The notes: generated by a model not told the origin, from the letters alone. Shown: positions 7,531 to 17,006, counted from the first letter of the stretch. The stretch: DNA of 64,000 bases from Halobacillus locisalis (GCF_013694105.1 NZ_JACEFG010000003.1:640923-704922), one strand, 5' to 3'. Numbers and translations are program-made.

Positions 7531-10269
7531 ATGAGGAGGAAAAAATTAGTGGCTATTATGAGTAGTGTGGTGATGCTCACATCGTTTTCTGCCGTTACAC
7601 CGGTTTCACTTGACGGGAAATCAATCACCCAAGCAGAGACTTCCGTTGAATCGCCTATTCCAGAAGATCATATACGCATTCACTATAAGCGCTTAGACGA
7701 CAATTATGACGGGTGGGGTCTTCATCTATGGAACCAAAACGGAGACCAGCAGGCTATCGATTTTATCGTTGATTGGGGAGAGCCTATTTTATTTGATCAA
7801 TCGAACGAATGGGGTTCCTATGTGGACGTGCCGGTTGTAGATATTAAGAACGGCCTGAATTTCATTGTCCACAAAGGGGACAACAAAGATACCCCTTACG
7901 ATCGCAGCTTCCCTGACGAGGGAGCGAATGAATTCTGGATTGTACAGGGAGATGAAGACGTTTACTTAGATAAACCTGAAATTGGAATCGATGTCACTTA
8001 TTCAGAAATGACTAGCCAAACGGAGATTACCACTTACTTAAGCCAAGTGGCTAATGTGACCAAGAATGACTTTTCTATTCAGGATGAGTCAGGCAACGAA
8101 GTGGCAATCCGTGAAGTACAAGCAGAGGGACAAAAAGTCACTCTTCAAATGGAAGAAGAACTCGATATTACAAACTTTTATTCGCTTACGTTTGATGGAA
8201 AAGAGGAACCGATCAACGTGGCTTGGCAGCTCGTGGACGAATCATTCGCGTATGATGGAGACGACCTTGGACCGACTCTACATGAAGATGGTTCAGCTAC
8301 GATCAAATTATGGTCACCGACAGCACAAGATGTGTCTGTAGTCTTATATGATAAGCATGATCAATATGAAGTTGTGAAGGAACGCATCCCTATGGAAAAA
8401 GAAGACGGGGTATGGACAGTGAAACTTGATTCGTCGAACACTGGTGTCGAGAGTTTGAGAGGCTACTACTACCAATACGAAGTGACGGCTGAAGGAGAAA
8501 CGAATCTCGCCCTGGATCCATACGCAAAGTCGATGGCGGCTTCAAGTGATCACGATGAAGATACGGTAGGAAAGGCGGCCATTATCGATCCATCAACAAT
8601 CGGCCCCAAGTTGGATTTTGCGAAAATCAAAGGATATGAGAAGCGGGAAGATGCCGTCATTTGGGAGGCTCACGTTCGAGATATGACCTCTGATCCTGAT
8701 CTGGAGTTAGATACTCCTTTTGGTACGTTTGAAGCTTTTGGTGAAAAACTGGACTACCTGAAAGACTTAGGTGTCACCCATGTACAGCTTCTGCCTGTCA
8801 TGAAATATTATTTCGGTAATGAGTTGGAACGGGATCAACGTGAACTGGAATACTCTTCATCTGGAAACAACTATAATTGGGGATATGACCCTCACAGTTA
8901 CTTCGCTCTTTCAGGAATGTATTCTGAGCGACCACAGGACCCGGAAGCTAGAATTGAAGAGTTCAAACAGCTGGTCAAAGAAATTCACAAGCGGAAAATG
9001 GGTGTCGTGCTGGATGTCGTCTATAACCATACGGCGAAAGTGAGCATCCTAGAAGACCTAGTCCCTAATTATTATCACTTTATGGACGAAGAGGGCCAAA
9101 CGAAAACGGGATATGGTGGTGGTAAGGTCGGTACCACACACGAGATGTCCCGCAAGCTGATGGTCGATTCTATTAAGTATTGGGTGGATGAGTTCAAGAT
9201 TGATGGTTTCCGGTTTGATCTAATGGGTGACTTGGATGCTGAAAGTGTTCAGGCAGCCTATGACGAAGCACAAAAGTTGAACCCGAATATCCTGATGCTT
9301 GGTGAAGGATGGCGCACCTTTGTCGGTGATGGCAGTCCTGAAAATGAAGTGACCCCTGCCGATCAAGATTGGATGGGTGAAACAGATAGTGCAGCTGTAT
9401 TCTCTGATGAAATCAGGAATGAGTTGAAGTCTGGGTTTGGCAGTGAAGGAGAACCTCGCTTCATTACAGGTGGTGCAAGAGATATCGAAACGATCTTCAA
9501 TAATATAAAAGCACAGCCAGGTAATGTATCAGAAAATGACCCTGGTGATATTGTGCAATATATTGCGGCTCACGATAACTTGACGCTGCATGACGTCATC
9601 GCTCAGTCTATTAAGAAAGATCCGGCCCATCACGAAGAGGAGATCCATAAGCGTATTCGAATTGGAAATGCCATGGTGATGCTTAGTCAAGGTGTATCCT
9701 TCTTGCATGCTGGTCAAGAATATGGACGTACGAAGCAGTGGTTTGGGGAAGGGGAACCAGAAGCAAAATCGACCTTTATGGTTGATGAAAATGGTAATCC
9801 ATTCGAGAACCCCTATTTCATTCACGATTCCTATGATTCTACAGACGTCATTAATCAGTTTGACTGGAGTAAGGTGATGGAAGAGGGGATCCATCAACAA
9901 ACGATGGAATACACCAAAGGATTGGTCGCATTGAAGCGGTCTACAGACGCGTTCAGTCTAGGTTCTGAGGAATTGGTGAACGAGAATATAACGTTAATTG
10001 ATGCACCTGAAGTGCAGCAAACTGACCTTTTAATTGGGTATAAGAATGTGACCAAAGATAGCAAATATGCTTACTACGTAATGATCAACGCAGACTCTAA
10101 GGAACGAAGAATGACACTTGGAGAAGATATAACCAAGGGTAAAGTGCTTGTGGATGGCAATGAAGCGGGAACAAAGAAAGTGAAGGATCCATCCGGCTTC
10201 TCGCTGGATAAGGCGGGTATCACGATCGACCCATTAACAACAGTAGTCGTAAAAGTGAAGAATAAATAA
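7531..10269 (+). CDS. Secreted type I pullulanase
   Basis: Extracellular debranching enzyme (GH13_14) hydrolysing alpha-1,6 links in pullulan and starch. The ATG at 7531 lies ten bases from AAAGGAG; an earlier GTG at 7522 touches the site and is rejected, giving 912 aa. Order of parts: signal peptide (to about residue 30), a CBM41-like domain (IRIHYKRLDDNYDGWGLHLW), a linker/Ig-like region, a CBM48-type domain (near 260-350), then the catalytic barrel. Diagnostic YNWGYDP is at 448-454, region I DVVYNHT near 500, nucleophile Asp563 in GFRFDLMG, acid/base Glu592 in GEGW, and Asp682 in AAHDN. There is no anchor, so it is probably released. A cre-like site upstream suggests glucose repression. 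Confidence 0.93.
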   Translation: MRRKKLVAIMSSVVMLTSFSAVTPVSLDGKSITQAETSVESPIPEDHIRIHYKRLDDNYDGWGLHLWNQNGDQQAIDFIVDWGEPILFDQSNEWGSYVDVPVVDIKNGLNFIVHKGDNKDTPYDRSFPDEGANEFWIVQGDEDVYLDKPEIGIDVTYSEMTSQTEITTYLSQVANVTKNDFSIQDESGNEVAIREVQAEGQKVTLQMEEELDITNFYSLTFDGKEEPINVAWQLVDESFAYDGDDLGPTLHEDGSATIKLWSPTAQDVSVVLYDKHDQYEVVKERIPMEKEDGVWTVKLDSSNTGVESLRGYYYQYEVTAEGETNLALDPYAKSMAASSDHDEDTVGKAAIIDPSTIGPKLDFAKIKGYEKREDAVIWEAHVRDMTSDPDLELDTPFGTFEAFGEKLDYLKDLGVTHVQLLPVMKYYFGNELERDQRELEYSSSGNNYNWGYDPHSYFALSGMYSERPQDPEARIEEFKQLVKEIHKRKMGVVLDVVYNHTAKVSILEDLVPNYYHFMDEEGQTKTGYGGGKVGTTHEMSRKLMVDSIKYWVDEFKIDGFRFDLMGDLDAESVQAAYDEAQKLNPNILMLGEGWRTFVGDGSPENEVTPADQDWMGETDSAAVFSDEIRNELKSGFGSEGEPRFITGGARDIETIFNNIKAQPGNVSENDPGDIVQYIAAHDNLTLHDVIAQSIKKDPAHHEEEIHKRIRIGNAMVMLSQGVSFLHAGQEYGRTKQWFGEGEPEAKSTFMVDENGNPFENPYFIHDSYDSTDVINQFDWSKVMEEGIHQQTMEYTKGLVALKRSTDAFSLGSEELVNENITLIDAPEVQQTDLLIGYKNVTKDSKYAYYVMINADSKERRMTLGEDITKGKVLVDGNEAGTKKVKDPSGFSLDKAGITIDPLTTVVVKVKNK

Positions 10270-10278
10270 ACCCCTTTT

Positions 10279-10312
10279 AAGACTCCCAGACTTTGTCTGG
10301 GAGTCTTATTCG
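10279..10312 (+). terminator. Terminator after pullulanase
   Basis: AAGACTCCCAGA pairs with TCTGGGAGTCTT around CTTTG. The following T-tract is weak (ATTCG). Confidence 0.7.
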
Positions 10313-10445
10313 TTAGATGAGCGATTCAAAGGCCCCTCATTTTGTTGAACTCATCATTTATTTGTCACTTATATATCTCGAATTTGTTTCAATAGTGAGA
10401 TATTAGGAAATAGAATGACAATTACTTGAAATGAGAGGTGCTTCA

Positions 10446-11705
10446 ATGACAAAAGAAAAAGTTAAAAATCGATGGCTCATTGCCTTATGTGCAGTTGGAA
10501 TCCACATTTCTATTGGATCCGTCTATGCATGGAGTAATTTCACGACTCCATTAAGCGATCAGTTCGGTTGGTCTGCCAGTCAAGTTCAGCTGACATTCAG
10601 CTTGGCCATACTATTTCTAGGTTTATCGGCAGCCTTTTTGGGATGGTTCGTAGAAAAATATGGTCCGCGTGTGGCGGGAATCACAGCGGCAATTTTCTTC
10701 GGAATTGGTGTTGCAGGATCCGGAATAGCCGTAAATGCAGGATCTTTAGGGCTTCTTTATGTTTTCTATGGAGTACTAGGAGGAGTAGGTCTAGGTGTAG
10801 GCTACATAGCCCCTGTGTCTACGTTAGTCAAATGGTTTCCAGATAAGCGAGGATTAGCAACAGGGATGGCAATCATGGGATTCGGTTTTGCTGCAGCAAT
10901 CGCAAGTCCAGTGATGGATTATTTGATCGGATCTGTGGGCATTGCGAATACATTTTACATTTTAGGTGTTAGTTATTTTATGATCATGATCGTGTCCTCA
11001 TTGTATATTTCCCGTCCTCCAGAGGGCTGGACACCGGAAGGGTATGACGAAGATGAAGAGGAAGATACGGAGTCAAAAGACTTGGCGAACATGACGGCGA
11101 AGGAATCTTTGAAAACGAGAAGGTTCTATTACTTATGGATCATGCTCTTCATAAACGTCACTTGTGGAATCGCTGTCATTTCTGCAGCCAAACCACTTGC
11201 ACAAGGCAGCATTGGGATGACAGCAGCGGCAGCAGCAACACTTGTCGGTGTGATGGGGGTTTTCAATGGTGCTGGGCGAATTGGATGGGCCAGTGCTTCC
11301 GATTTTCTAGGTCGCGGAAATACCTACTTAACGTTTTTCGTGATTCAAATCGTTTTATTCGTGGTGCTGCCTTTTACTTCACAGGCTTGGGTCTTTATAG
11401 CTGCTCTCGCCATAATCTACACTTGCTACGGCGGCGGATTTGCTACGATGCCGGCATTCATCGGTGATTTATTCGGAACGAAACAGCTAGGAGCTATTCA
11501 TGGATATATTTTAACAGCCTGGGCAGCTGCGGGTCTTGTGGGACCTATCTTTGCTGCTTGGATGCAAGACACGACAGGAAGCTACGAAAATAGCCTGATT
11601 TATTTCGCCGGGATGTTCGTCGTGGCACTCGTTGTATCCATTTTGACGAAGATTGATGAGAAGAATAAGCGAAAGGAACTGAAAGAAGGTCAGAAAACGG
11701 CATAA
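10446..11705 (+). CDS. MFS transporter, OFA (oxalate:formate antiporter) type
   Basis: Twelve-segment major facilitator protein, 419 aa from the ATG at 10446, which follows AGAGGTG by about five bases (the in-frame ATG at 10431 has no site). The first segment IHISIGSVYAWSNFTTPLS and the motif AFLGWFVEKYGPR are typical of the OFA subfamily, which exchanges small carboxylates such as oxalate, formate or pyruvate. A charged central loop (DEDEEEDTESKD) separates the two halves. Real substrates of Bacillaceae members are mostly unknown. Single gene with its own terminator. Confidence 0.85.
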   Translation: MTKEKVKNRWLIALCAVGIHISIGSVYAWSNFTTPLSDQFGWSASQVQLTFSLAILFLGLSAAFLGWFVEKYGPRVAGITAAIFFGIGVAGSGIAVNAGSLGLLYVFYGVLGGVGLGVGYIAPVSTLVKWFPDKRGLATGMAIMGFGFAAAIASPVMDYLIGSVGIANTFYILGVSYFMIMIVSSLYISRPPEGWTPEGYDEDEEEDTESKDLANMTAKESLKTRRFYYLWIMLFINVTCGIAVISAAKPLAQGSIGMTAAAAATLVGVMGVFNGAGRIGWASASDFLGRGNTYLTFFVIQIVLFVVLPFTSQAWVFIAALAIIYTCYGGGFATMPAFIGDLFGTKQLGAIHGYILTAWAAAGLVGPIFAAWMQDTTGSYENSLIYFAGMFVVALVVSILTKIDEKNKRKELKEGQKTA

Positions 11706-11708
11706 TTC

Positions 11709-11740
11709 AAGGCTGCTGAATGAGATTCAGCAGCCTTTTG
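11709..11740 (+). terminator. Terminator after the MFS gene
   Basis: AAGGCTGCTGAA pairs with TTCAGCAGCCTT around TGAGA; short T-tract. Confidence 0.85.
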
Positions 11741-11905
11741 TGCCTCATCTTGAATTCAGATATGGAGTACGTACATCATTTACCATGTACAGATCGCCTA
11801 AACGGTCTGAGAACCATGGGATTATAACAAATACGAATTGCTCCGTTTCATGTAACGGCGGGAAGGGAACTTTATTTAAAATACTGTCGCAGAGGAGTGT
11901 TGGGT

Positions 11906-12601
11906 TTGTTTTTTACTGGTACAAAACTTTCCGACCTCTCTAAGGCCTCCATCATCATTATACTTGCAGGGTTCGTCTCTGTCGGTGTAGCGTTTTATTT
12001 TTTCTTTGAGTTGGCTGGAGAGGTAATGGAGCAAGAGAGAATCGTCATCGATCAATGGGCAATTGACTTGGTCACGGCGATCCAAACGGAATGGCTGGGG
12101 CAAGCATGGGGCTTGATCACAGAACTGGGTTCTGTCACTTGGCTTACGATCGCTTCCTTGATCCTTGTCGTGTATTTGTTTGTGGCATCGTCGTTCAGTC
12201 GATGGGTGGCCGTTTATTTCGTAGTGAACATGTTAGGAATCAGTGCTTTAACGAAAATTCTTAAATTATCCTTTGAGAGAACTAGACCGGAAGTGTTGGC
12301 CGAATATGATGGTACGGGTTTCAGCTTTCCAAGTGGACACACGACCGGAGCGTTGACGTTTTATGGGTTCCTCATTTATCTTGTCGTTTCAAGTTCGATG
12401 AAAAAGCAATGGAAATGGGCCTTGAATATCACCCTGGGTCTACTCATACTGCTCGTAGGACTAAGTCGAGTGTATCTGGGAGTTCATTTCTTCAGTGACG
12501 TCATGGCTGGAATATTATTCGGTCTTGCATGGCTTCTTGTGTGTATTGGAGCATTAGAGATTACATTGTGGAACCAACGCCGAAGACAAAATAAGTTATG
12601 A
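11906..12601 (+). CDS. PAP2 superfamily membrane phosphatase
   Basis: Lipid phosphatase of the type 2 phosphatidic acid phosphatase superfamily, which includes undecaprenyl-pyrophosphate and PGP phosphatases. All three active-site motifs are present: KLSFERTRP (K-x6-RP), PSGH, and SRVYLGVHFFSD (SR-x5-H-x3-D). Six hydrophobic segments are visible in 231 aa. AGAGGAG at 11891-11897 overlaps the in-frame GTG at 11897, so TTG at 11906 (eight-base gap) is the likelier start. Probable substrate: a phospholipid or prenyl phosphate. The Pmp3 gene follows 46 bases later and may be co-transcribed. Confidence 0.85.
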   Translation: MFFTGTKLSDLSKASIIIILAGFVSVGVAFYFFFELAGEVMEQERIVIDQWAIDLVTAIQTEWLGQAWGLITELGSVTWLTIASLILVVYLFVASSFSRWVAVYFVVNMLGISALTKILKLSFERTRPEVLAEYDGTGFSFPSGHTTGALTFYGFLIYLVVSSSMKKQWKWALNITLGLLILLVGLSRVYLGVHFFSDVMAGILFGLAWLLVCIGALEITLWNQRRRQNKL

Positions 12602-12647
12602 GAACAGATAGAAAGGGAAAGGTATTTACAGAAGGAGTGAATCAGCT

Positions 12648-12815
12648 ATGTTATACATTCTCGCTATTTTCTTACCACCGCTTGCTGTATTGTTTACAGG
12701 CAAGCCGATGAAAGCACTATTGAACTTGATTCTTACGTTGATTTTTTATGTGCCGGGAGCTGTTCACGCAGCAGTTGTGGTGAAAGGGCATTATGATGAA
12801 CAGAAACGAATATGA
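12648..12815 (+). CDS. Pmp3/YqaE family small membrane protein
   Basis: A 55-residue two-segment membrane protein (MLYILAIFLPPLAVLFTG, then a second segment ending LIFYVPGAVHAAVVV). The pattern of P-P, G-K and Y-x-P-G-x-x-H-A is that of the UPF0057/Pmp3 family, whose members influence membrane potential and salt or cold tolerance in plants and yeast. AAGGAG lies nine bases before the ATG. The bacterial function is not established. Confidence 0.85.
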   Translation: MLYILAIFLPPLAVLFTGKPMKALLNLILTLIFYVPGAVHAAVVVKGHYDEQKRI

Positions 12816-12845
12816 AAAAAGGTGCCGAAACGGCACCTTTTTTTC
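12815..12845. terminator. Bidirectional terminator between pmp3-like gene and queE
   Basis: AAAAAAGGTGCCG-AAA-CGGCACCTTTTTTT is symmetric, with A and T runs on both sides, and serves the convergent genes. Confidence 0.9.
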
Positions 12846-12852
12846 ATAGCTA

Positions 12853-13581
12853 TTAAACGCCTCTTTTATTTCCCCATACAAGTGCATGTACTTGTGGGAG
12901 TACACGCACACGATTCAACTTCTCAGACGCCACTACTTTATCAATCAACCATTCGTATTGATCAAGTAGGTGACTTGCTAAGTTCTGTGGTCGGTTTTCC
13001 TCCAAGTCATCGTTTCCGACTTGTAGGAAGAATGGAACATCTGGGTACCGCTCATGAACTTCCTCTGCATACTCAAGGTCCTCATCGTTGAAAATGACGA
13101 CTTTCAAGCTCGTGTTGGCCAGCCGTTCATGCTCTTTCATACGATTGATGATTTCATCAAGTACCATCCAATTCGTCTTCATTTTCGAACTAGGCGGTTT
13201 CGGAGAGATCGTCAAGTCATCGATGGTTGGAAACCAGTCTTGCCAACGGCTTCCTTGTGTTTCAAGCGCTACTTCAATGTCTCTTTCATGGAGTCGATCA
13301 ATCAACTCCTCTAAATTCTTCAGAAGGGCAGGGTTCCCACCGGAAATGGTGACATGATCGAATTGATTGCCGCCAATTTCCGTAAGACGAGCGTCTATCT
13401 CTTCCGCTGTTAAACGCTCGATGTCTTCTTTTGCGCTTCCGTCCCATGTGAAAGCTGAATCGCACCATGCGCAGCTATAGTCACAACCGGCGGTGCGGAC
13501 GAACATGGTCTTTCTACCAACCACCATACCCTCGCCTTGAATGGTAGGGCCGAATACTTCGAGAACGGGAAACTTATGCAT
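12853..13581 (-). CDS. queE: 7-carboxy-7-deazaguanine synthase
   Basis: Radical SAM enzyme that contracts 6-carboxy-tetrahydropterin to 7-carboxy-7-deazaguanine in preQ0/queuosine synthesis. The cluster motif is CDYSCAWC (C-x3-C-x2-C), with substrate/SAM glycine motif TISGGNPALL. The start at ATG 13581 gives 242 aa, the usual length. It overlaps the queD stop by eight bases (ATGCATAA), which indicates translational coupling. A longer open frame upstream is only queD read in another frame. The end faces a bidirectional terminator, and queF does not follow. Confidence 0.93.
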   Translation of the reverse strand: MHKFPVLEVFGPTIQGEGMVVGRKTMFVRTAGCDYSCAWCDSAFTWDGSAKEDIERLTAEEIDARLTEIGGNQFDHVTISGGNPALLKNLEELIDRLHERDIEVALETQGSRWQDWFPTIDDLTISPKPPSSKMKTNWMVLDEIINRMKEHERLANTSLKVVIFNDEDLEYAEEVHERYPDVPFFLQVGNDDLEENRPQNLASHLLDQYEWLIDKVVASEKLNRVRVLPQVHALVWGNKRGV

Positions 13582-14041
13582 CGTGCATCCACTCCCGTCT
13601 TGCTTCAGCAAAACTCGTCGGTGTCTCATATAGTTTAACGAATTCGACGCGGCATTGTTGAGGATTACCGATAAGCGCTGACTCCATCTTCTCATATATC
13701 CAAACGACCATATTTTCAGCTGTTGTATTCATTTGAGGAAGCGTATCGTTCAAATATCTGTGATCCAAGTGAACTTCTATTTGATCTTTCCAGATTTGTT
13801 TGATGTCTCCGAAGTCCATTACGATGCCGATGTCATCAACAAATCCGCTGATTCCGAAAATTACGCGATACGTATGTCCGTGCAAGTTCTTGCATTTCCC
13901 TTCATAACAGTGCAAATGGTGTGCCGCATCGAAGGTGAATTCCTTACTGACCATCACGCGTTTTTGGTGATATTTCAATTCTTCACGCTTGATATCCTCA
14001 TCAATTTTCTGCAAGTTCTCTACGATGGTAAACCCGAACAT
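13574..14041 (-). CDS. queD: 6-carboxy-5,6,7,8-tetrahydropterin synthase
   Basis: PTPS-family enzyme converting dihydroneopterin triphosphate to 6-carboxytetrahydropterin. Zinc ligands are visible in FDAAHHL and LHGHTYRV, and the catalytic Cys in CKNLHGH context. At 155 aa it carries an N-terminal extension of about 30 residues ([17 protein letters not shown]) before the core VSKEFTFDAAHH. The start ATG overlaps the queC stop as TAATG, with AGAGGTG in the end of queC as ribosome binding site. Middle gene of queC-queD-queE. Confidence 0.92.
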   Translation of the reverse strand: MFGFTIVENLQKIDEDIKREELKYHQKRVMVSKEFTFDAAHHLHCYEGKCKNLHGHTYRVIFGISGFVDDIGIVMDFGDIKQIWKDQIEVHLDHRYLNDTLPQMNTTAENMVVWIYEKMESALIGNPQQCRVEFVKLYETPTSFAEARREWMHDA

Positions 14042-14706
14042 TAGCTGTTCACCTCTTTTCGCTCAAGGTACGTATCCAATCCGTTTTGACGCAATTCACA
14101 CGCAGGGCAATCGCCGCACCCATCTCCGCGTACCCCGTTATAGCAAGTCAGCGTTTTTTCGCGAACATATTCGAACTCGTTCAATTCATCTGCCATTTCC
14201 CATGTTTGTGCTTTATCAAGCCACATTAAAGGTGTGTGAACAACGAATTCATCATCCATCGATAAGTTCAATGTGACGTTCAATGACTTAACGAATACAT
14301 CGCGGCAGTCGGGATAACCGCTGAAGTCGGTTTCGCATACGCCTGTCACGATGTGTTTGGCACCGATTTGACGTGCAAGGATAGTGGCAAAGGATAAGAA
14401 TAATAAATTCCTTCCCGGCACAAAGGTGGAAGGAAGTTCTCCATCTTCACCATCTTTCACCTCGATATCATTACGTGTTAAGGCATTCGGTGCCAGCTGG
14501 TTGAGCAGAGACATATCCAATACGTGATGCTTGACGTTCTGATCCTCAGCAATTTCCTTAGCTACTTCAATCTCAGCTTTATGACGTTGATCGTAGTCGA
14601 ATGTCACCACTTCTACATGGTCGAAATCTTTCAGTGCCCAGAATAGACACGTCGTACTATCTTGTCCCCCGCTGAACACAACGACGGCTTTTTTATTTTT
14701 TTCCAT
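14041..14706 (-). CDS. queC: 7-cyano-7-deazaguanine synthase (preQ0 synthase)
   Basis: ATP-dependent enzyme that turns 7-carboxy-7-deazaguanine and ammonia into preQ0. It has the PP-loop [12 protein letters not shown] at the N-terminus and a C-terminal zinc site [19 protein letters not shown]. The ATG at 14706 lies ten bases from AAAGGAG; an in-frame start 45 bases earlier would remove the leader end and has no site. The 221 aa length is normal. First gene of the operon, directly behind a preQ1-I riboswitch with an intrinsic terminator. Confidence 0.94.
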   Translation of the reverse strand: MEKNKKAVVVFSGGQDSTTCLFWALKDFDHVEVVTFDYDQRHKAEIEVAKEIAEDQNVKHHVLDMSLLNQLAPNALTRNDIEVKDGEDGELPSTFVPGRNLLFLSFATILARQIGAKHIVTGVCETDFSGYPDCRDVFVKSLNVTLNLSMDDEFVVHTPLMWLDKAQTWEMADELNEFEYVREKTLTCYNGVRGDGCGDCPACELRQNGLDTYLERKEVNS

Positions 14707-14761
14707 TAAAAAAATTCTCCTTTCACAATTGAAAAAGAGAATTCTACTCACCCAAAAACAT

Positions 14762-14791
14762 AAAAAAAACCATACCTAAGGCAAGGTATCG
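14762..14791 (-). terminator. Attenuator terminator of the preQ1 riboswitch
   Basis: On the minus strand ATACCT-TGCCTT-AGGTAT is followed by GG and T8, about ten bases after the aptamer end and 55 bases before queC. Ligand-bound aptamer should favour this terminator. Confidence 0.8.
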
Positions 14792-14797
14792 TTCCAT

Positions 14798-14835
14798 CCT
14801 TAGTTTTTTATAGAGGGTGTAGCTAGAACCTCTCC
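14798..14835 (-). promoter_or_regulatory. PreQ1-I riboswitch aptamer
   Basis: The minus strand reads GAGAGGTTCTAGCTACACCC, then TCTATAAAAAACTAAGG. This is the preQ1 class I pattern: P1 stem AGAGG/CCTCT-type pairing, loop TTCTAGC, and the A-rich tail AAAAAACTAA that folds back to form the H-type pseudoknot. It sits upstream of queC-queD-queE with a terminator behind it. It should switch the operon off when preQ1 is abundant. Confidence 0.93.
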
Positions 14836-14929
14836 CGCACTTGAGGCGGACTTGTATTAAATTTGAATCACTATCCCTAGTGTAACACGTTAAAAAACGA
14901 AAAGGAATAAAAAAAAGGATGATGAACAA

Positions 14930-14949
14930 TTTGTGAAATAATTCACAAA
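14930..14949. promoter_or_regulatory. Rex operator upstream of lactate permease
   Basis: TTTGTGAAATAATTCACAAA is a perfect 8-4-8 palindrome and contains the Rex consensus TTGTGAA-N4-TTCACAA. Rex represses fermentation genes such as ldh-lctP while NADH is low. The site is just upstream of the lctP promoter. Confidence 0.85.
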
Positions 14950-14955
14950 TTCATA

Positions 14956-14983
14956 TTCAGAACGAGTCTTATTCTATTATAAT
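14956..14983 (+). promoter_or_regulatory. Promoter of lactate permease
   Basis: TATAAT at 14978-14983 with TTCAGA (4 of 6 bases of TTGACA) 16 bases upstream, directly following the Rex palindrome. Confidence 0.55.
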
Positions 14984-15014
14984 AGAAGTATAGATTAGGT
15001 GGAGGGGTGAAGTT

Positions 15015-16667
15015 ATGAATGTATGGGAAGTTACGACGGCGCTGATGCCCGTCCTTGCTGTCTTCATATTGTTAGTGATTTTACGTTTACCTGCTGTAAA
15101 AGCGATGCCGATCAGTCTCATTGTGGTAGGTGTGTTGGCTGTCATCGTATGGCGTGTTCCTTTTCTACAGGTGATCGCGGCTTCTCTAGAAGGACTGATG
15201 ATTGCCGTTTCGATACTATGGATCGTGTTCGGAGCGATTCTTCTATTGAACACGTTGAAAACGAGCGGAGCTATGGAAACCATCCGATCCAATTTCTCAC
15301 ATATCTCACCCGACCGGCGTGTTCAGTTAATCATCATTGCCTGGCTGTTCGGTTCTTTCATAGAAGGAGCAGCTGGTTTTGGTACACCGGCAGCCATTGC
15401 CGCTCCTTTATTATTAACATTAGGTTTTCCTGCTCTTGCCGCTGTTTCTCTAGCTTTGATTGCCGACAGTAGTGCAGTATCTTTTGGGGCCGTCGGCACG
15501 CCTCTCATAGTTGGTGTCGATCAAGGATTGAGGCAAGGAGCTTCAATTGCCCCGCCTGTCCAACAAGCGCTAGGGGAACAAACCATGGCGGATTATATTC
15601 AAGGGATTGCACAAACAACGGTTATGATGGATTTATTCATAGGTTCATTGATTCCGCTCATTCTTGTTCTCATGCTCACTAAACTTTTTGGAGAAAATCG
15701 CTCTTTTAAAGAAGGATTGGAGATTTGGAAGTTTGCCTTGTTTGCAGGGTTCAGCTTTACAGTTCCGGCGTTCCTTGTTGCTACATTCATCGGACCAGAG
15801 TTCCCGTCTATCATTGGTGGGTTGGTCGGTTTAGCGGTTGTGGTACCTGCAGCTAGAAAAGGATTTCTATTACCTGCAACAACGTGGGACTTCCCTGTAA
15901 AGGAAAAGGGGCCCGCTCATGACGAAGCCGTTGCAATGAAGAAGCATATGCCCTTGTATAAAGCGTGGATTCCTTATGTTCTTGTCGCCCTACTGCTTGT
16001 CCTTTCAAGGCTCAATTTTCTACCATTCAAACAATGGTTGATGTCTGTGAGAGTGGAATGGAACAACATCTTGGGAACAGACTTAGCGGCGTCTTTTGAA
16101 CCACTGTATTTGCCAGGGAGTCTCTTTGTGCTTGCGATTATCTTTACCGTGTTCTATCACAAGATGAACAAAGAACAGGTCACATCAACCATTCTAACCT
16201 CAGCTGGCTCTATGGTCGGAAGTGTGATTGCTCTCGGAACAGCGGTTCCTATGGTTCGAATCTTTATCAACTCAGGTGTCAATGAAGCGGATCTTTTAAG
16301 TATGCCGATGGAACTCGCCATCATGGTCTCTGAATCTGTCGGAGGAGCATGGCCTTTAGTGGCTCCGATAGTAGGTGCGCTCGGTTCATTCATATCTGGT
16401 AGTGCAACATTCAGTAATATGATGTTTTCCTTATTCCAGTTCAGTGCCGCCGACCAGATCGGATTGTCCGGACAATCTGTAGTGGCTCTACAGGTACTCG
16501 GTTCAAATGCAGGGAACATGGTGTGCATCCTCAATGTCGTAGCGGCTGCTTCTGTTGTGAACCTTGTAGGAAAAGAAGGAGAGATCATCCGAATCACGAT
16601 GATCCCGATGCTGATTTATGTCTTTCTTGCCGGCGTAATCGGAACACTTTTTTTGTATGTAGGGTAA
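15015..16667 (+). CDS. lctP: L-lactate permease
   Basis: Proton-lactate symporter of the LctP family (PF02652), 550 aa with 12 to 14 membrane segments. Family features are [38 protein letters not shown] near residue 115 and the C-terminal [19 protein letters not shown]. The ATG at 15015 follows GGAGGGG by seven bases. No lactate dehydrogenase gene accompanies it, unlike the ldh-lctP pair of B. subtilis, yet the Rex operator is kept. That suggests use for lactate exchange under low oxygen. Confidence 0.92.
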   Translation: MNVWEVTTALMPVLAVFILLVILRLPAVKAMPISLIVVGVLAVIVWRVPFLQVIAASLEGLMIAVSILWIVFGAILLLNTLKTSGAMETIRSNFSHISPDRRVQLIIIAWLFGSFIEGAAGFGTPAAIAAPLLLTLGFPALAAVSLALIADSSAVSFGAVGTPLIVGVDQGLRQGASIAPPVQQALGEQTMADYIQGIAQTTVMMDLFIGSLIPLILVLMLTKLFGENRSFKEGLEIWKFALFAGFSFTVPAFLVATFIGPEFPSIIGGLVGLAVVVPAARKGFLLPATTWDFPVKEKGPAHDEAVAMKKHMPLYKAWIPYVLVALLLVLSRLNFLPFKQWLMSVRVEWNNILGTDLAASFEPLYLPGSLFVLAIIFTVFYHKMNKEQVTSTILTSAGSMVGSVIALGTAVPMVRIFINSGVNEADLLSMPMELAIMVSESVGGAWPLVAPIVGALGSFISGSATFSNMMFSLFQFSAADQIGLSGQSVVALQVLGSNAGNMVCILNVVAAASVVNLVGKEGEIIRITMIPMLIYVFLAGVIGTLFLYVG

Positions 16668-16708
16668 ACTCCATCCATTTGAACATTGAAAAAATTCGAA
16701 GGATACGG

Positions 16709-16736
16709 TTGACTTCTCAAAATACCTATGTATAAT
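16709..16736 (+). promoter_or_regulatory. Promoter of the argGH T-box leader
   Basis: TTGACT (16709-16714) and TATAAT (16731-16736) with a 16-base spacer. Confidence 0.75.
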
Positions 16737-16763
16737 TATAAACAATATATAATATTTATACAT

Positions 16764-17006
16764 TCGAAGACGAAGAGAGTACACTTGGAATTGGTCTTGC
16801 AGCGAATCGGGGACGGTGGGAGCCCGGTGATCATTTAAGTGGAAACGCACTTCTGAGATGTTTGGTGAATGAAGTAGCCAAAACCGGGAGCACCCGTTAT
16901 CAGTGTCGAGTTGGTCTATAGAAGCATAGACAATGAGAGTGGCACCGCGGATGTAAAATGAAAAATCCGTCTCTTACCCCCCAATGGGAAGAGACGGATT
17001 TTTTTG
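16764..17006 (+). promoter_or_regulatory. T-box riboswitch (arginine) of argGH
   Basis: A tRNA-sensing leader. The T-box AGAGTGGCACCGCGG is at 16936-16950. Stem I is closed by GAAG/CTTC and CACTT/AAGTG around an AGTA / GAAA-CGC-A specifier loop. The specifier CGC (16846-16848) is an arginine codon. The variable base of TGGC (C) can pair with a G discriminator, which fits bacillar tRNA-Arg. A terminator (AATCCGTCTCTT with AAGAGACGGATT, then T7) occupies about 16961-17006. Uncharged tRNA-Arg should stabilise the antiterminator and turn arginine synthesis on. Confidence 0.92.

Noticed and set aside
15023..15472. Alternate-frame 149-codon open frame within lctP
   Set aside because: It lies wholly inside a well-conserved permease, is Cys/Arg/His-rich and has no ribosome binding site.
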